This document shows positions 45,561 to 55,538 of a stretch of DNA of 64,000 bases, piece by piece. The stretch is from Petralouisia muris (GTDB lineage: Bacteria > Bacillota > Clostridia > Lachnospirales > Lachnospiraceae). The DNA lies in contig NZ_SRYA01000002.1 in assembly GCF_004793545.1 (NCBI RefSeq), positions 62,001 to 126,000 on the forward strand. The letters run 5' to 3'. The notes under the pieces were generated by a model that was given only the letters and a program-made list of their open reading frames with translations, was not told the DNA's origin and made no database searches. The position numbers were made by a program, and so were the translations under genes. Position 1 is the first letter of the stretch, and each line of letters opens with the position of its first letter.

Positions 45561-48500
45561 GCCCTTCTTTTCAGATTGTTATGGAATCTTTTCTGTTTAG
45601 GGCTTTTAGAGACAGTGTATTTCCGAGCTTTCTGCTCTGTTTTCTGGGGGTTGCCGGAAGCTTCATCTGCCAGATTTTTCTGGGCTGTGGACAGCATCAG
45701 TTTAATGCGGTTTAGCTGGTTTACCTCAGAAGCTCCAGGATCGTAGTCAATGGCTACAATATTGGCGGCAGGATAGCGATGCCGTATTTTCTTAATTACG
45801 CCTTTGCCCACCACATGGTTGGGCAGGCAGCCGAAGGGCTGGGCGCATACGATATTATTGGTGCCGGAATGAATCAGCTCTAACATTTCACCGGTCAGAA
45901 ACCAGCCTTCCCCAGTCTGATTTCCCTGGGATACAATGGGAGAGGCATAGCTTGCCAGCGTACGGATCTGTGCAGGCGGATCAAAGTGGCGGCTCCTTTC
46001 AAATTCTTTTCTTGCTGCGCCGCGCAGCCACTCCAGAAGCTGAATGCCAAGATTGGCAATTCTTGCAGCGGATTTTTTCTGTCCCAGCTTTTCTACACGG
46101 AAATTCTGATTGTAGAAGCAGTAGAGCAGGAAGTCAGTCAAATCAGGAACTACAGCTTCCGCACCTTCCGCCTCTAATAATTCCACCAGATAATTGTTGG
46201 CTGCAGGCAGGAATTTTACCAGAATTTCGCCTACAACGCCTACCCGGGGCTTTCGTTCCCCTGTGACTGGCAGGTTGTCAAAGTCCTGAATAATTTCCCT
46301 GCAGTAGCGTTTGAAGGTTCGGTGGGAAACCATTCTTGGGGCGGAGACAAATTTCATGCATTTTCGCTTCCATTTCTGATGAAGCGCATTGGCTGCGCCG
46401 GGGACTGTCTCGTAGGGTCTGGTGCGGTACAGGCAGCGCATGAAAATATCGCCGAAAATTAAAGCGTACAGCCCTTTTTGCAGCAGGGGCAGGGTGAGCT
46501 TAAAGCCAGGGTTGGCTTCCAAACCGCTTAAGTTCAGGGAGATCACCGGGATATCCGGGCAGCCTGCTTTTTCCAGGGCCCGGCGGATGAAGCCGATATA
46601 GTTGGAGGCCCGGCATCCGCCTCCGGTCTGGGTGATTACCACAGCGGTTTTTGTTAAATCATACTTTCCGGATAAGATGGCGTCCATAATCTGTCCTACT
46701 ACAATCAGGGAAGGGTAGCAGGCGTCGTTGTTTACATATTTTAATCCCATGTCCACCGCAGATTTCCCGTCATTGTCCAATACCACCATATTGTATCCGG
46801 CAGACCGGAAGGCAGGCTGCAGCAGTTCAAAGTGGATGGGCGACATCTGGGGGCAGAGGATGGTGTAATCTTTGCGCATTTCCTCTGTAAATACCACACG
46901 CTGGTAAGCGGCTGGCAGGACGGTGCAGCAGCTTTTCTGCTTCTCCTTCACCCGCAGGGCGGAAAGGAGGGAGCGGATGCGAATTCGGGCGGCGCCCAGG
47001 TTATTTACTTCATCTATCTTTAAGCAGGTGTAGATTTTCCCTGCTTTTGACAGTATATCATTGACTTGATCCGTGGTGACGGCGTCCAGCCCGCAGCCGA
47101 AAGAATTCAGCTGGATCAAATCCAGGTCTTCCCTTGTTCGGACAAAGTTTGCAGCGGCGTATAGCCTGGAATGGTACATCCACTGATCCATTACAAGCAG
47201 AGGCCGCTCCACTTCTTTCAGATGGGAGACAGAATCCTCCGTTAATACGGCAATGCCGTAGGAATTAATCAGCTCTGGAATGCCGTGGTTGATCTCCGGA
47301 TCCGTATGGTACGGGCGTCCTGCCAGAACAATTCCCCGGCGGCCGTTTTTCTCCATATATTCCAGGGTTTCCTCTCCTTTGTGGCGGATATCCTCTCTCA
47401 TACGTCCAAGTTCCTGCCATCCGGCGTCCACAGCAGCCTGTGTCTCTTCCGGGGAGATGGAAAATTCCCGGGCAAACAGGGGCAGCAGCTGCTCAGCCAG
47501 AGTTTCTTTGGAGGCAAAGGACATAAAAGGATTGAGAAAACGCACCTTGCCGGAGGTAATTTCGTCCACATTGTTTTTGATATTTTCCGCATAGGAGGTG
47601 ACAATGGGACAGTTAAAATGGTTGTTGGAATCCGGAAATTCATCCCGTTCATAGGGGATACAGGGGTAGAAAATAAAGTCCGCCTGATGCTGTATCAGCC
47701 AGGATACATGTCCATGGGCCAGCTTTGCCGGATAGCATTCGGATTCGCTGGGAATAGATTCAATGCCCAGCTCGTATATCTTTCTGGTGGACTGGGGGGA
47801 CAGCATCGTGCGGAAGTTTAAAGTCTTAAAAAATACCGCCCAGAAAGGATAATTTTCATACATGTTCAGCACTCTGGGAATTCCAACGGTTCCCCGATGG
47901 GCCTCTGCCTCGGAAAGGGGTTCATAAGCAAACATGCGGGTGTTTTTATACTCAAAGAGATTGGGAATCTGCTCTTTGTTCTTTTCTTTTCCCAGGCCTT
48001 TTTCACAGCGGTTTCCAGTGATGAACTGACGGTTACCGGAAAAACGGTTAATGGTTAACAGGCAGTGGTTGGTGCAGCCCTGGCATCTGGTCAGTTTGGT
48101 GTCCACCTTTAAGTTCTCGATTTCTTCGATTGGGAGCATGGTGGTGCATGGATTATCTTCATAGCGTTCCTTTGCAATCAGTGCCGCTCCGAAAGCTCCC
48201 ATAATACCGGCAATGTCCGGCCTTATAGCTTCACAGCCGGAGATTTTTTCAAAGCTGCGCAGAACGGCGTCGTTGTAGAAGGTTCCGCCCTGGACTACAA
48301 TATGTTTTCCAAGATCTTTGGCGTCGGATACCTTGATGACCTTGAAGAGTGCATTTTTGATGACAGAGTAAGCAAGCCCGGCAGAAATGTCGGACACTTC
48401 CGCTCCTTCTTTCTGGGCCTGCTTTACCTTGGAATTCATGAACACGGTACAGCGTGTGCCAAGGTCAATGGGATGTTCTGCAAACAGGGCGGCCTGTGCA

Positions 48501-49906
48501 AAATCTTCCACAGAATAATTCAAAGACTTTGCAAAGGTTTCAATAAAGGAACCGCAGCCGGAAGAGCAGGCTTCGTTTAACTGTACGCTGTCCACAGTCT
48601 GGTTCTTGATTTTGATGCATTTCATGTCCTGGCCGCCGATATCCAGGATACAGTCCACCTCGGGGTTGAAAAATGCGGCCGCATAGTAATGGGCAACCGT
48701 CTCCACTTCCCCTTCATCCAGCAAAAATGCGGATTTTAACAATGCTTCCCCATATCCGGTGGAGCAGGAGTGTACGATATGCGCATCCTCCGGCAGCAGG
48801 GAATAGATTTCCCGGATAGCCAGGGTTGCGGTAGCCAGAGGATTGCCGTTGTTGCTGCTGTAAAAAGAGTACAGAAGAGAGCCGTCTTTCCCTACCAGGG
48901 CTACTTTGGTGGTGGTGGAACCGGCGTCTATGCCTAGATAGCAATTTCCCCGGTAAGTGGACAGATCTCCTGTTGCCACGTGATGTCTGCTGTGGCGCCT
49001 TTGAAATCTGTCATAGTCCTTTTCAGTGGAAAACAGAGGCTCCATCCGCTCCACTTCAAATTCCATTTTAATTTCAGAGGAAAGCTTCTTTAAAATACTT
49101 TTCAGCTCCATGGATACTTCCGGCTTGCAATTTAAGGCAGAGCCCATAGCTGCAAACAGATGGGAGTGGTCAGGAGCGATAATATGTTCTTCATCCAGCT
49201 TCAGGGTGCGGATAAAAGCCTCCTTCAGCTCCGGCAGAAAGTGAAGGGGACCGCCCAGAAAGGCAACATGTCCCCGGATAGGCTTGCCGCAGGCAAGACC
49301 GGAAATGGTCTGATTCACCACTGCCTGAAAAATAGAAGCGGACAAATCCTCCTTGGAAGCTCCTTCATTGATCAGGGGCTGGATGTCTGATTTGGCAAAT
49401 ACGCCGCAGCGGGCGGCAATGGGATAAATTGCCTTGTAATCCCTGGCGTAGGTATTCAGTCCTGTGGCGTCTGTCTGAAGGAGAGAAGCCATCTGATCAA
49501 TAAAGGAACCGGTGCCGCCGGCGCAGATTCCGTTCATGCGCTGTTCTACATTGCCTCCTTCAAAGTATATGATTTTGGCGTCCTCGCCTCCCAGTTCAAT
49601 GGCAACATCGGTCTGGGGCGCATAATCCTGCAGTGCGGAGGCGACTGCGATTACTTCCTGCACAAAAGGAATGCCAAGATGCCTGGCCAGGGTCAGTCCG
49701 CCGGAGCCGGTAATCACAGGCGACAGTAAAAGATTACCCAGTTCATCCTGCGCCCTTGCCAGAAGATCAGAGAGGGTTTCCCGGATATTGGCGAAATGTC
49801 TCTGATAATCTGCAAAGAGTATCTCATTCTTGTGGTTTAATATTGTAATTTTCACGGTAGTTGAGCCAATGTCAATGCCCAGCTTGTGTAAAGTATGCTG
49901 TTCCAT
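45542..49906 (-). CDS. Giant 2-hydroxyacyl-CoA dehydratase activase-like protein
   Basis: 1454 residues. Two BcrA/BadF/HgdC-type ASKHA ATPase modules in tandem: module 1 starts [12 protein letters not shown] and has [13 protein letters not shown] and [11 protein letters not shown]; module 2 starts [16 protein letters not shown] and has [16 protein letters not shown] and [12 protein letters not shown]. In single-module activases, one Cys of each pair from two monomers holds a [4Fe-4S] cluster. The C-terminal half is a DUF2229 region ([28 protein letters not shown]) plus HgdB/D-like Rossmann domains ([17 protein letters not shown]). Partners such as HgdAB are not nearby. It may power a radical dehydratase or another hard-to-reduce Fe-S enzyme. 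Confidence 0.9.
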   Translation of the reverse strand: MEQHTLHKLGIDIGSTTVKITILNHKNEILFADYQRHFANIRETLSDLLARAQDELGNLLLSPVITGSGGLTLARHLGIPFVQEVIAVASALQDYAPQTDVAIELGGEDAKIIYFEGGNVEQRMNGICAGGTGSFIDQMASLLQTDATGLNTYARDYKAIYPIAARCGVFAKSDIQPLINEGASKEDLSASIFQAVVNQTISGLACGKPIRGHVAFLGGPLHFLPELKEAFIRTLKLDEEHIIAPDHSHLFAAMGSALNCKPEVSMELKSILKKLSSEIKMEFEVERMEPLFSTEKDYDRFQRRHSRHHVATGDLSTYRGNCYLGIDAGSTTTKVALVGKDGSLLYSFYSSNNGNPLATATLAIREIYSLLPEDAHIVHSCSTGYGEALLKSAFLLDEGEVETVAHYYAAAFFNPEVDCILDIGGQDMKCIKIKNQTVDSVQLNEACSSGCGSFIETFAKSLNYSVEDFAQAALFAEHPIDLGTRCTVFMNSKVKQAQKEGAEVSDISAGLAYSVIKNALFKVIKVSDAKDLGKHIVVQGGTFYNDAVLRSFEKISGCEAIRPDIAGIMGAFGAALIAKERYEDNPCTTMLPIEEIENLKVDTKLTRCQGCTNHCLLTINRFSGNRQFITGNRCEKGLGKEKNKEQIPNLFEYKNTRMFAYEPLSEAEAHRGTVGIPRVLNMYENYPFWAVFFKTLNFRTMLSPQSTRKIYELGIESIPSESECYPAKLAHGHVSWLIQHQADFIFYPCIPYERDEFPDSNNHFNCPIVTSYAENIKNNVDEITSGKVRFLNPFMSFASKETLAEQLLPLFAREFSISPEETQAAVDAGWQELGRMREDIRHKGEETLEYMEKNGRRGIVLAGRPYHTDPEINHGIPELINSYGIAVLTEDSVSHLKEVERPLLVMDQWMYHSRLYAAANFVRTREDLDLIQLNSFGCGLDAVTTDQVNDILSKAGKIYTCLKIDEVNNLGAARIRIRSLLSALRVKEKQKSCCTVLPAAYQRVVFTEEMRKDYTILCPQMSPIHFELLQPAFRSAGYNMVVLDNDGKSAVDMGLKYVNNDACYPSLIVVGQIMDAILSGKYDLTKTAVVITQTGGGCRASNYIGFIRRALEKAGCPDIPVISLNLSGLEANPGFKLTLPLLQKGLYALIFGDIFMRCLYRTRPYETVPGAANALHQKWKRKCMKFVSAPRMVSHRTFKRYCREIIQDFDNLPVTGERKPRVGVVGEILVKFLPAANNYLVELLEAEGAEAVVPDLTDFLLYCFYNQNFRVEKLGQKKSAARIANLGIQLLEWLRGAARKEFERSRHFDPPAQIRTLASYASPIVSQGNQTGEGWFLTGEMLELIHSGTNNIVCAQPFGCLPNHVVGKGVIKKIRHRYPAANIVAIDYDPGASEVNQLNRIKLMLSTAQKNLADEASGNPQKTEQKARKYTVSKSPKQKRFHNNLKRRAQGEPQ

Positions 49907-49997
49907 ATCATTTCCTCCAGTTTCCTGTAGAATCTAAATGGTAAATTTTGCTGTTTCTTCCTATTTATTATAAGGGTTCAAAAATCGAACACCGCTT

Positions 49998-50026
49998 ATT
50001 ATACGACAGGAATTTACAAAAAACAA
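49998..50026 (-). promoter_or_regulatory. Sigma-A promoter of the activase gene
   Basis: On the minus strand TTGTTT (50021-50026), 17 bp, TATAAT (49998-50003). A further TATAAT-like box lies nearer the gene (about 49968-49973). An overlapping dyad, GTTC-N7-GAAC (49978-49992), may be an operator. Confidence 0.6.
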
Positions 50027-50250
50027 TTAGTTTTTTTTATTTTTAGCAATTTTATAGATTATTAAGATTTCATTTCTCCGCTCTGCAAATGTATGGATGA
50101 ACTTGTAATATTTGCAGAAAAGTAATTGCTTTATCCCAATATATGTCTAAAATAAAAATACAGAACAGAGATAAAAGCTGAAAGCAGAACCCATTTCTTT
50201 TCCGGGAATATAATAGTAGAGAGATAACGGAAACAAAATGGAGGAAACTT
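50027..50250. other. Divergent intergenic region, AT-rich
   Basis: The gap between the activase start and the LysM gene is 344 bases. Apart from the minus-strand promoter it holds a TATAAT-like box at 50209-50214 upstream of the LysM gene without a clear -35. No RNA or protein gene is seen. Confidence 0.5.
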
Positions 50251-50517
50251 ATGGCAAGAATTATTCCGATTCCTATCGGGCCGATTTACAATGAAGGGTC
50301 CTGCCGGGGAATGGTGCATGTAGTTGAGAAAGGAGATACCCTGTATCAGCTGGGAAAACGGTATCATGTCAGTGTGGGTCAGCTGATGTTTGCAAATCCT
50401 TTTGTAAATGTATACAATTTACAGATCGGGGATGAACTCTGCATTCCCATCAGCATTCAGCCCAGAACTCCAGAAAACAGGATGCAGGGAGAATTGATGC
50501 AGCCGGAGGAATTATAA
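50251..50517 (+). CDS. Single LysM-domain protein
   Basis: 88 residues with one LysM domain (HVVEKGDTLYQLGKRYHVSVGQLMFANP, then NVYNLQIGDELCIPI), which binds GlcNAc polymers such as peptidoglycan. There is no signal peptide: the N-terminus MARIIPIPIGPIYNEGSC is not hydrophobic enough. In spore-formers, short LysM proteins without signal peptides can be spore-coat or cortex-associated, so a spore role is possible. TGGAGG lies upstream. Confidence 0.85.
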   Translation: MARIIPIPIGPIYNEGSCRGMVHVVEKGDTLYQLGKRYHVSVGQLMFANPFVNVYNLQIGDELCIPISIQPRTPENRMQGELMQPEEL

Positions 50518-50544
50518 ACTTTTTATGAAACTGTGCAGCTTTCG

Positions 50545-50573
50545 TTGACAAACCAGAAAGGAAAATCTATAAT
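50545..50573 (+). promoter_or_regulatory. Consensus sigma-A promoter
   Basis: TTGACA at 50545-50550 and TATAAT at 50568-50573, 17-bp spacing; both hexamers are perfect. It drives the rhomboid-like gene. Confidence 0.9.
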
Positions 50574-50611
50574 GGATACTTGAAGACGGCTTGTCTATAG
50601 AGGAGGATGTT

Positions 50612-51451
50612 ATGAATTTTCTGAATAAAATGGAGCGTAAGCTTGGAAAGTACGCCATTCAAAATTTGACTTTCTGGTTGATTGGAGCCTGGGTTTTGGG
50701 CTTTATTATACAATATACGATGCCGGAGGTTCAAAGGATGCTGATTTTAGAGCCTGCGTTAATTCTGCAGGGACAGGTGTGGAGAATTGTTTCCTGGCTT
50801 CTGGTTCCGCCTCCAGTGAATCTTCTGTTTTTGATTTTCTTTTTATCCTGCTATTATTTTATTGGCAATTCCATTGAGCAGGCAATTGGAACCTTCCGTT
50901 ACAATGTGTACTTAATCGGCGGTATACTGTGTTCCATTCTGGGAGCTTTTCTGTTATTTGGATTTTATTATTTTTTCAGAGGAGTGGCTGTGACAGGAAT
51001 CGGATACTATTTCAGCACACAATATATTACCATGTCGCTGTTTATGGCTTTTGCGGTGATTTACCCCAATGTGGAATTCCGGCTGTATTTTCTGATTCCC
51101 ATTAAGGCCAAATGGATGGGAATTGTAGATGCGGTATGGATGGCGTTTATGCTGATTGCCAGCAATGCGGCAGGACGGACGGCGATTCTGGCTTCTTTGA
51201 TGAATTTTCTTATTTTCTTTTTCAGTACAAGGAATTACCATCGGGTTTCTCCTAAGGAAATACACAGGAAGCAGGTTTATCGGCAGCAGATGCGTCAGGC
51301 CCAGAGCGTGACCAGGCATAAATGCGCCATCTGCGGCAGGACAGAGCGTGATGGGGCAGATCTGGAATTCAGGTTCTGTTCCAAATGTGACGGGAACTAT
51401 GAATACTGTCAGGATCATTTGTTTACCCATCAGCATATGAAGCAAAGTTAA
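50612..51451 (+). CDS. Rhomboid-like membrane protein with C-terminal zinc ribbon
   Basis: 279 residues from ATG 50612 (GAGGAGG upstream). Five to six hydrophobic helices (about 20-40, 65-90, 100-125, 135-155, 165-200). The segment YYFIGNSIEQAIGTFRYNVYLIGGILCSILG resembles the loop and second helix of rhomboids, but I see neither the GxSG serine motif nor the catalytic His, so it is likely a non-proteolytic member. After a basic stretch, the tail has a Cys-rich zinc motif: HKCAICGRTE, RFCSKCDGNYEYCQDH and a HQH end. Function unknown. Confidence 0.8.
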   Translation: MNFLNKMERKLGKYAIQNLTFWLIGAWVLGFIIQYTMPEVQRMLILEPALILQGQVWRIVSWLLVPPPVNLLFLIFFLSCYYFIGNSIEQAIGTFRYNVYLIGGILCSILGAFLLFGFYYFFRGVAVTGIGYYFSTQYITMSLFMAFAVIYPNVEFRLYFLIPIKAKWMGIVDAVWMAFMLIASNAAGRTAILASLMNFLIFFFSTRNYHRVSPKEIHRKQVYRQQMRQAQSVTRHKCAICGRTERDGADLEFRFCSKCDGNYEYCQDHLFTHQHMKQS

Positions 51452-51517
51452 AGGCCGCTTCAGACAGCGAAAACGGCAGAAAAAGCCCGATAGACGTCAA
51501 TAGATGGGAGCCATCCA

Positions 51518-51546
51518 TTGACAAACGCAAGATAAGAACTTATAAT
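51518..51546 (+). promoter_or_regulatory. Consensus sigma-A promoter of glnS
   Basis: TTGACA at 51518-51523, 17 bp, TATAAT at 51541-51546. The leader of about 95 bases contains a hairpin (GCATATC 51559-51565 with GATATGC 51584-51590, inner GAAG/CTTC) but no T run and no recognisable T-box. Confidence 0.9.
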
Positions 51547-51645
51547 ATCCATAATGTGGCATATCAGAAGTACTGAAGCTTCCGATATGCTTCATTACTC
51601 TTATGGGAAATTAATTTGTAAATACGAAACTCAGGAGGAACACAG

Positions 51646-53319
51646 ATGGAAAATGAAGTGATTTCCAGGAACTTTATTGAACAGGAGATTGAAGAGGATT
51701 TAAAGGAGGGACATTACGAAACGATTCGAACACGTTTTCCACCGGAACCGAATGGTTATCTTCATATAGGACATGCCAAATCCATTCTTTTGAATTACGG
51801 CCTGGCCCAGAAGTACAACGGAAAATTTCATATGCGTTTTGATGACACCAATCCTACCAAGGAGAAGACAGAATTCGTGGAATCCATCAAAGCGGACATC
51901 CAGTGGCTTGGAGCGGACTGGGAGGATCGTCTCTTTTTTGCTTCTGATTACTTTGAGCAGATGTATGAGGCGGCGGTGAAGCTGATCAAAAAGGGCAAGG
52001 CATATGTGTCTGACCTGAATCCGGAGCAGATCCGGGAATATCGCGGAACGCTGACAGAGCCAGGGAAAGAAGATCCCAATGCAGCAAAAAGCGTAGAGGA
52101 GAATCTTCAGCTGTTTGCGGATATGAAGAATGGAAAATACGAGGACGGCGCATTGGTGCTCCGGGCAAGGATTGATATGGCTTCCCCTAATATCAATATG
52201 CGGGATCCGATTCTTTACCGGGTGGCTCATATGACCCATCACAATACCGGAGATAAGTGGTGCATTTATCCCATGTATGATTTTGCCCATCCCATTGAGG
52301 ATGCCATTGAGGGGATCAGCCATTCTATCTGCACCCTGGAATTTGAGGATCATAGGCCCCTGTATGACTGGGTAGTGCGGGAACTGGAATATCCCAATCC
52401 CCCCAGGCAGATTGAATTTGCCAAGCTGTATTTAACCAACGTGGTGACGGGAAAACGATATATCAAGAAGCTGGTGGAGGAGGGAATCGTAGACGGCTGG
52501 GACGATCCCAGGCTGGTGTCTATTGCTGCGCTGCGTAGAAGGGGATTTACGCCGGAATCCATTCAGAAATTTGTAGAGCTGTGCGGAGTTTCTAAAGCTA
52601 ACAGTTCTGTGGATTATGCGATGCTGGAGTATTGTATCCGAGAAGATCTGAAGCTGAAGCGTTCCCGGATGATGGCCGTGCTGCATCCCATTAAGCTGGT
52701 GATTGACAACTATCCCCAGGGGCAGGTGGAATACCTGGACGCAGCCAACAATCTGGAAAATGAGGAATTAGGCACAAGAAAGATTCCCTTCTGCCGGGAA
52801 CTGTATATTGAGCGGGAGGATTTTATGGAAGAGCCTCCAAAGAAATATTTTCGGCTGTTTCCGGGAAATGAAGTGCGCCTGATGCATGCATACTTTGTAA
52901 AATGCGAAAGTTTTGTAAAGGATGAGAATGGAAATGTTACCGAGGTGCACTGCACTTATGACCCGGAGACGAAGGCAGGAAGCGGTTTTACCGGCCGGAA
53001 AGTAAAGGGAACCATTCATTGGGCTCCGGCGCCTTTTGCTAAGAAATGCGAAATAAGATTATATGAGAATCTGGTGGATGAAGAAAAAGGAGTATATAAC
53101 AAAGAAGATGGAAGCCTGAACCTGAATCCGGAATCGCTGACCGTTTTAACGGATTGTTATGTAGAGCCTGCTTTGGCAGATACGAAACCATATGACAGCT
53201 ATCAGTTTGTAAGACAGGGATTTTTCTGTACGGACGCAAAGGATTCCAGGCCGGATGCGCTGGTTTTCAACCGAATTGTATCGTTAAAGAGTTCTTATAA
53301 GCTGCCAACGCAAAAATAG
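51646..53319 (+). CDS. glnS: Glutaminyl-tRNA synthetase
   Basis: 557 residues. Class I synthetase with the HIGH motif ([15 protein letters not shown], 40-43) and the GlnRS-type second motif region [24 protein letters not shown], where the canonical MSKR is TGKR. The specificity elements [41 protein letters not shown] and [10 protein letters not shown] are those of GlnRS rather than GluRS, and the C-terminal beta-barrel anticodon domain is present. It charges tRNA-Gln directly, although many Firmicutes use the GatCAB amidation route. Confidence 0.95.
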   Translation: MENEVISRNFIEQEIEEDLKEGHYETIRTRFPPEPNGYLHIGHAKSILLNYGLAQKYNGKFHMRFDDTNPTKEKTEFVESIKADIQWLGADWEDRLFFASDYFEQMYEAAVKLIKKGKAYVSDLNPEQIREYRGTLTEPGKEDPNAAKSVEENLQLFADMKNGKYEDGALVLRARIDMASPNINMRDPILYRVAHMTHHNTGDKWCIYPMYDFAHPIEDAIEGISHSICTLEFEDHRPLYDWVVRELEYPNPPRQIEFAKLYLTNVVTGKRYIKKLVEEGIVDGWDDPRLVSIAALRRRGFTPESIQKFVELCGVSKANSSVDYAMLEYCIREDLKLKRSRMMAVLHPIKLVIDNYPQGQVEYLDAANNLENEELGTRKIPFCRELYIEREDFMEEPPKKYFRLFPGNEVRLMHAYFVKCESFVKDENGNVTEVHCTYDPETKAGSGFTGRKVKGTIHWAPAPFAKKCEIRLYENLVDEEKGVYNKEDGSLNLNPESLTVLTDCYVEPALADTKPYDSYQFVRQGFFCTDAKDSRPDALVFNRIVSLKSSYKLPTQK

Positions 53320-53340
53320 CAGCGTACAGGAGGAGAATTT

Positions 53341-54225
53341 ATGAGTTTGTTTTCAGGATTGGATAAATCCGGTTTGAAATCCGCAGAAACTATGGAAACC
53401 TTGGAAAATACCCAGAAAGAGAAAGAGGATCAGAATATAATGGAAAAACAAAAAGAGTTGGAGAAGCAGCAGGCGGCCCAGACACAGAGGGCGATTCCTC
53501 CCGAAAAAGATTTTTTGCTGCCCAAAACCACGCACTGCATGGCATGCGATCAGGATTTTAAGGTCAAAACTGTAAAAAGCGGAAAAGCCAGACGGCTGCA
53601 GCCGGATCGTGATTTGCGTCCAAGGTTCCAGTATATTGATACCCTGAAATATGATGTGGCTTCCTGCCCGTTTTGCGGTTATACGGCGATGACGAGGGAT
53701 TTTGACAAAGTTACCTCGACGCAGATTAAATTGATTAAAGAGCAGATTTCTGCAAAATTTCAGCCTTCTAAAGAGCCGGAGGAAGATAGTTATTCCTACG
53801 ATAAGGCCATTGAACGCTACAAGCTGGCTCTGCTGAATGCGGCAGTAAAAAGGGGGAAAGAAAGTGAGAAAGCGTATATATGCCTGAAGATTTCATGGCT
53901 GATCAGAGGAAAGGCAGATACTTTGCCGGGAAGTACGCAGGAAGAGCTGGCGGTGAAGGAGAAACTTAAGAAAGAAGAAGATACCTTTTATCTGCAGGCG
54001 TATGAAGGGTTCAGCAAGGCCATTTCCCAGGAAATGTTTCCGATTTACGGAATGGATGAGAGTACCATGGATTATCTTTTGGCCTATATGTCCTTTTATT
54101 TTAAAAAATACGAAATGGCGTCTAAATTTCTGGGAGGCGTGTTGACGTCCGCCACTGCAAGCCCTCGTCTGAAGGATATGGCGCTGGATTTGAAACAGGA
54201 CATTGTGGCCCAGATGAAACGGTAA
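53341..54225 (+). CDS. DUF2225 domain protein
   Basis: 294 residues, starting 21 bases after glnS with GGAGG. A polar Glu/Lys/Gln-rich N-terminus (to about 55) precedes a zinc-ribbon-like part (HCMACDQDFKVK and YDVASCPFCGYTAM, two CxxC pairs), typical of DUF2225. The rest is TPR-like helices (YDKAIERYKLALLNAAVK, EKAYICLKISWLIRG, FYLQAYEGFSKAI). No signal peptide. The biochemical role is unknown. Confidence 0.85.
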   Translation: MSLFSGLDKSGLKSAETMETLENTQKEKEDQNIMEKQKELEKQQAAQTQRAIPPEKDFLLPKTTHCMACDQDFKVKTVKSGKARRLQPDRDLRPRFQYIDTLKYDVASCPFCGYTAMTRDFDKVTSTQIKLIKEQISAKFQPSKEPEEDSYSYDKAIERYKLALLNAAVKRGKESEKAYICLKISWLIRGKADTLPGSTQEELAVKEKLKKEEDTFYLQAYEGFSKAISQEMFPIYGMDESTMDYLLAYMSFYFKKYEMASKFLGGVLTSATASPRLKDMALDLKQDIVAQMKR

Positions 54226-54326
54226 CGCCGGAGTTTCTGCTTCCGGCAGAGTAAGGGAAGCAGACCGCCGTCTGGTTGCAAATGGAAACAGGAATATTAT
54301 TGTGCAGTAGTTAAGGAGGCAGAAAA

Positions 54327-55247
54327 ATGAAGAGATCGCAAAGAGTTGCAGAAGCAGGAATTGTAATTATGGCAGTTGCAATGATTTTTCTGACAGGCTG
54401 TACGACAGAGAAAGAAAGAGAAGCTGCCCGGCAGTATCGGGAAGAAGCAGAAGCATATATGGAGGAGGAAAAGTATGAACAGGCCCAGGAGGCCATGAAA
54501 CAGGCTTTGGAACAGACTCCTGAGGATGAAGAGCTTCTGGCAGCGTCTGAGGAAATGAATCAGAAGATAAACCAGAGGATAGATGAAATCAATGCTTACA
54601 ATGCAACGATGGAAGCGGCAAGGCAGGCCATAGAAGCGGATGACGCCGCTGCGCTGGACGCCTTGCAGGAAAGCGATGCAGGAAAGGCATTGGTAAAGGC
54701 GGCGCAGGAAACAGGAAGCTATATTTATATGCCGGAAGGAGGAACCAGCGGAAAGGGAATCGGATTCTATACCTTTAACGACTGTGACTGCGATCAATGG
54801 TACTATGGAGATTATCAGGAGGGCAGCAGGGAAGGTAACGGGATTTGGTATTATGTCAGCAGCCATACGGAGGATAAAAGTCTCTATAAGGAGGTCTATC
54901 AGGGGTCCTGGAGCGGGGACGCTCCCAATGGAACCGGGCATCAGGTGATTGCTCTGGGAGATACAGTAGATACGGATCAGGATTTCAATGTGGAAAATGG
55001 TTTGTTTTACGGAACCTACGACATTAAGGACTCCTTGGAGGACGGGACGGAAGTCACCGGACAATATGAACTGCAGAAGGGGAAATATGTAACGATTTCC
55101 GACGAAGAGCTGGAAAAGAACAATTTTGTGGTGCCCGCAGAGCCCCATCTTGCTATTGCATTTCTCTATAATGAGGCCGGGGAAATCAAAAGCTGCACCA
55201 TGGTGTACGCTGAAGACGCCACCAGAGGCGTGAAGCATTTTTATTGA
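54327..55247 (+). CDS. Lipoprotein with TPR-like helices and MORN-like strands
   Basis: 306 residues. Signal peptide with lipobox FLTGC (Cys25). Residues about 30-130 form charged helices (QYREEAEAYMEEEKYEQAQEAMKQAL, an apparent tetratricopeptide unit). The C-terminal half has aromatic/Gly strand repeats (WYYGDYQEGSREGNGIWYY, YQGSWSGDAPNGTGHQ, GLFYGTYDIKDSLEDG) resembling MORN repeats. It should face outwards on the membrane. Function unknown; a scaffold role is a guess. Confidence 0.8.
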   Translation: MKRSQRVAEAGIVIMAVAMIFLTGCTTEKEREAARQYREEAEAYMEEEKYEQAQEAMKQALEQTPEDEELLAASEEMNQKINQRIDEINAYNATMEAARQAIEADDAAALDALQESDAGKALVKAAQETGSYIYMPEGGTSGKGIGFYTFNDCDCDQWYYGDYQEGSREGNGIWYYVSSHTEDKSLYKEVYQGSWSGDAPNGTGHQVIALGDTVDTDQDFNVENGLFYGTYDIKDSLEDGTEVTGQYELQKGKYVTISDEELEKNNFVVPAEPHLAIAFLYNEAGEIKSCTMVYAEDATRGVKHFY

Positions 55248-55262
55248 TTAATCACAAAAGGG

Positions 55263-55356
55263 CCGTTTCATTAAGAGTTTGAATGCAGGAGATGCTGTTT
55301 TCTGAAAAAGGAAGACTGATATTCTGCAGGATATGTTCTTAATGGGGCGGTCTTTT
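55263..55356 (+). terminator. Long terminator-like hairpin after the lipoprotein gene
   Basis: CCGTTTCATTAAGA (55263-55276) pairs with TCTTAATGGGGCGG (55337-55350), with three G-U pairs, and is followed by TCTTTTCT. The 60-base loop contains further complementary GCAG/CTGC segments. Confidence 0.6.
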
Positions 55357-55424
55357 CTGCGCTGCATGCAGCAAAAGGGAACATAAAAGTAAGGATTGCC
55401 GAGGGATATTGTTAATTTCAAAAT

Positions 55425-55459
55425 AAATGTTAACTAATAATAATTAGTGGTTGACAATT
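55425..55459. promoter_or_regulatory. BirA-type operator
   Basis: Half-sites AAATGTTAAC (55425-55434) and GTTGACAATT (55450-55459) are separated by 15 bases, as in Firmicute BirA operators (TTGTTAAC-N14-16-GTTAACAA). The right half covers the -35 box. Confidence 0.8.
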
Positions 55460-55479
55460 GAGGGTTTTGTTTGTATACT
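55451..55479 (+). promoter_or_regulatory. Sigma-A promoter of bioY
   Basis: TTGACA at 55451-55456 and TATACT at 55474-55479, 17-bp spacing. The -35 box lies in the right half of the BirA operator, so BirA-biotin binding would block the promoter. Confidence 0.85.
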
Positions 55480-55538
55480 CTTGTTGAACGAAGGATATTA
55501 TGATGCGTCCAAAAGAAGGACAAGAAGGAGGAGAAGAA

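Noticed and set aside
51547-51645. T-box leader before glnS
   Set aside because: A hairpin is present, but there is no T-box core sequence, no specifier loop that I can align and no terminator with T run; the leader is also too short.
54297-55238. 313-residue minus-strand frame opposite the lipoprotein gene
   Set aside because: The plus-strand gene has a lipobox signal peptide, ribosome site and repeats, whereas the antisense frame has none and ends exactly within the flanking leader.
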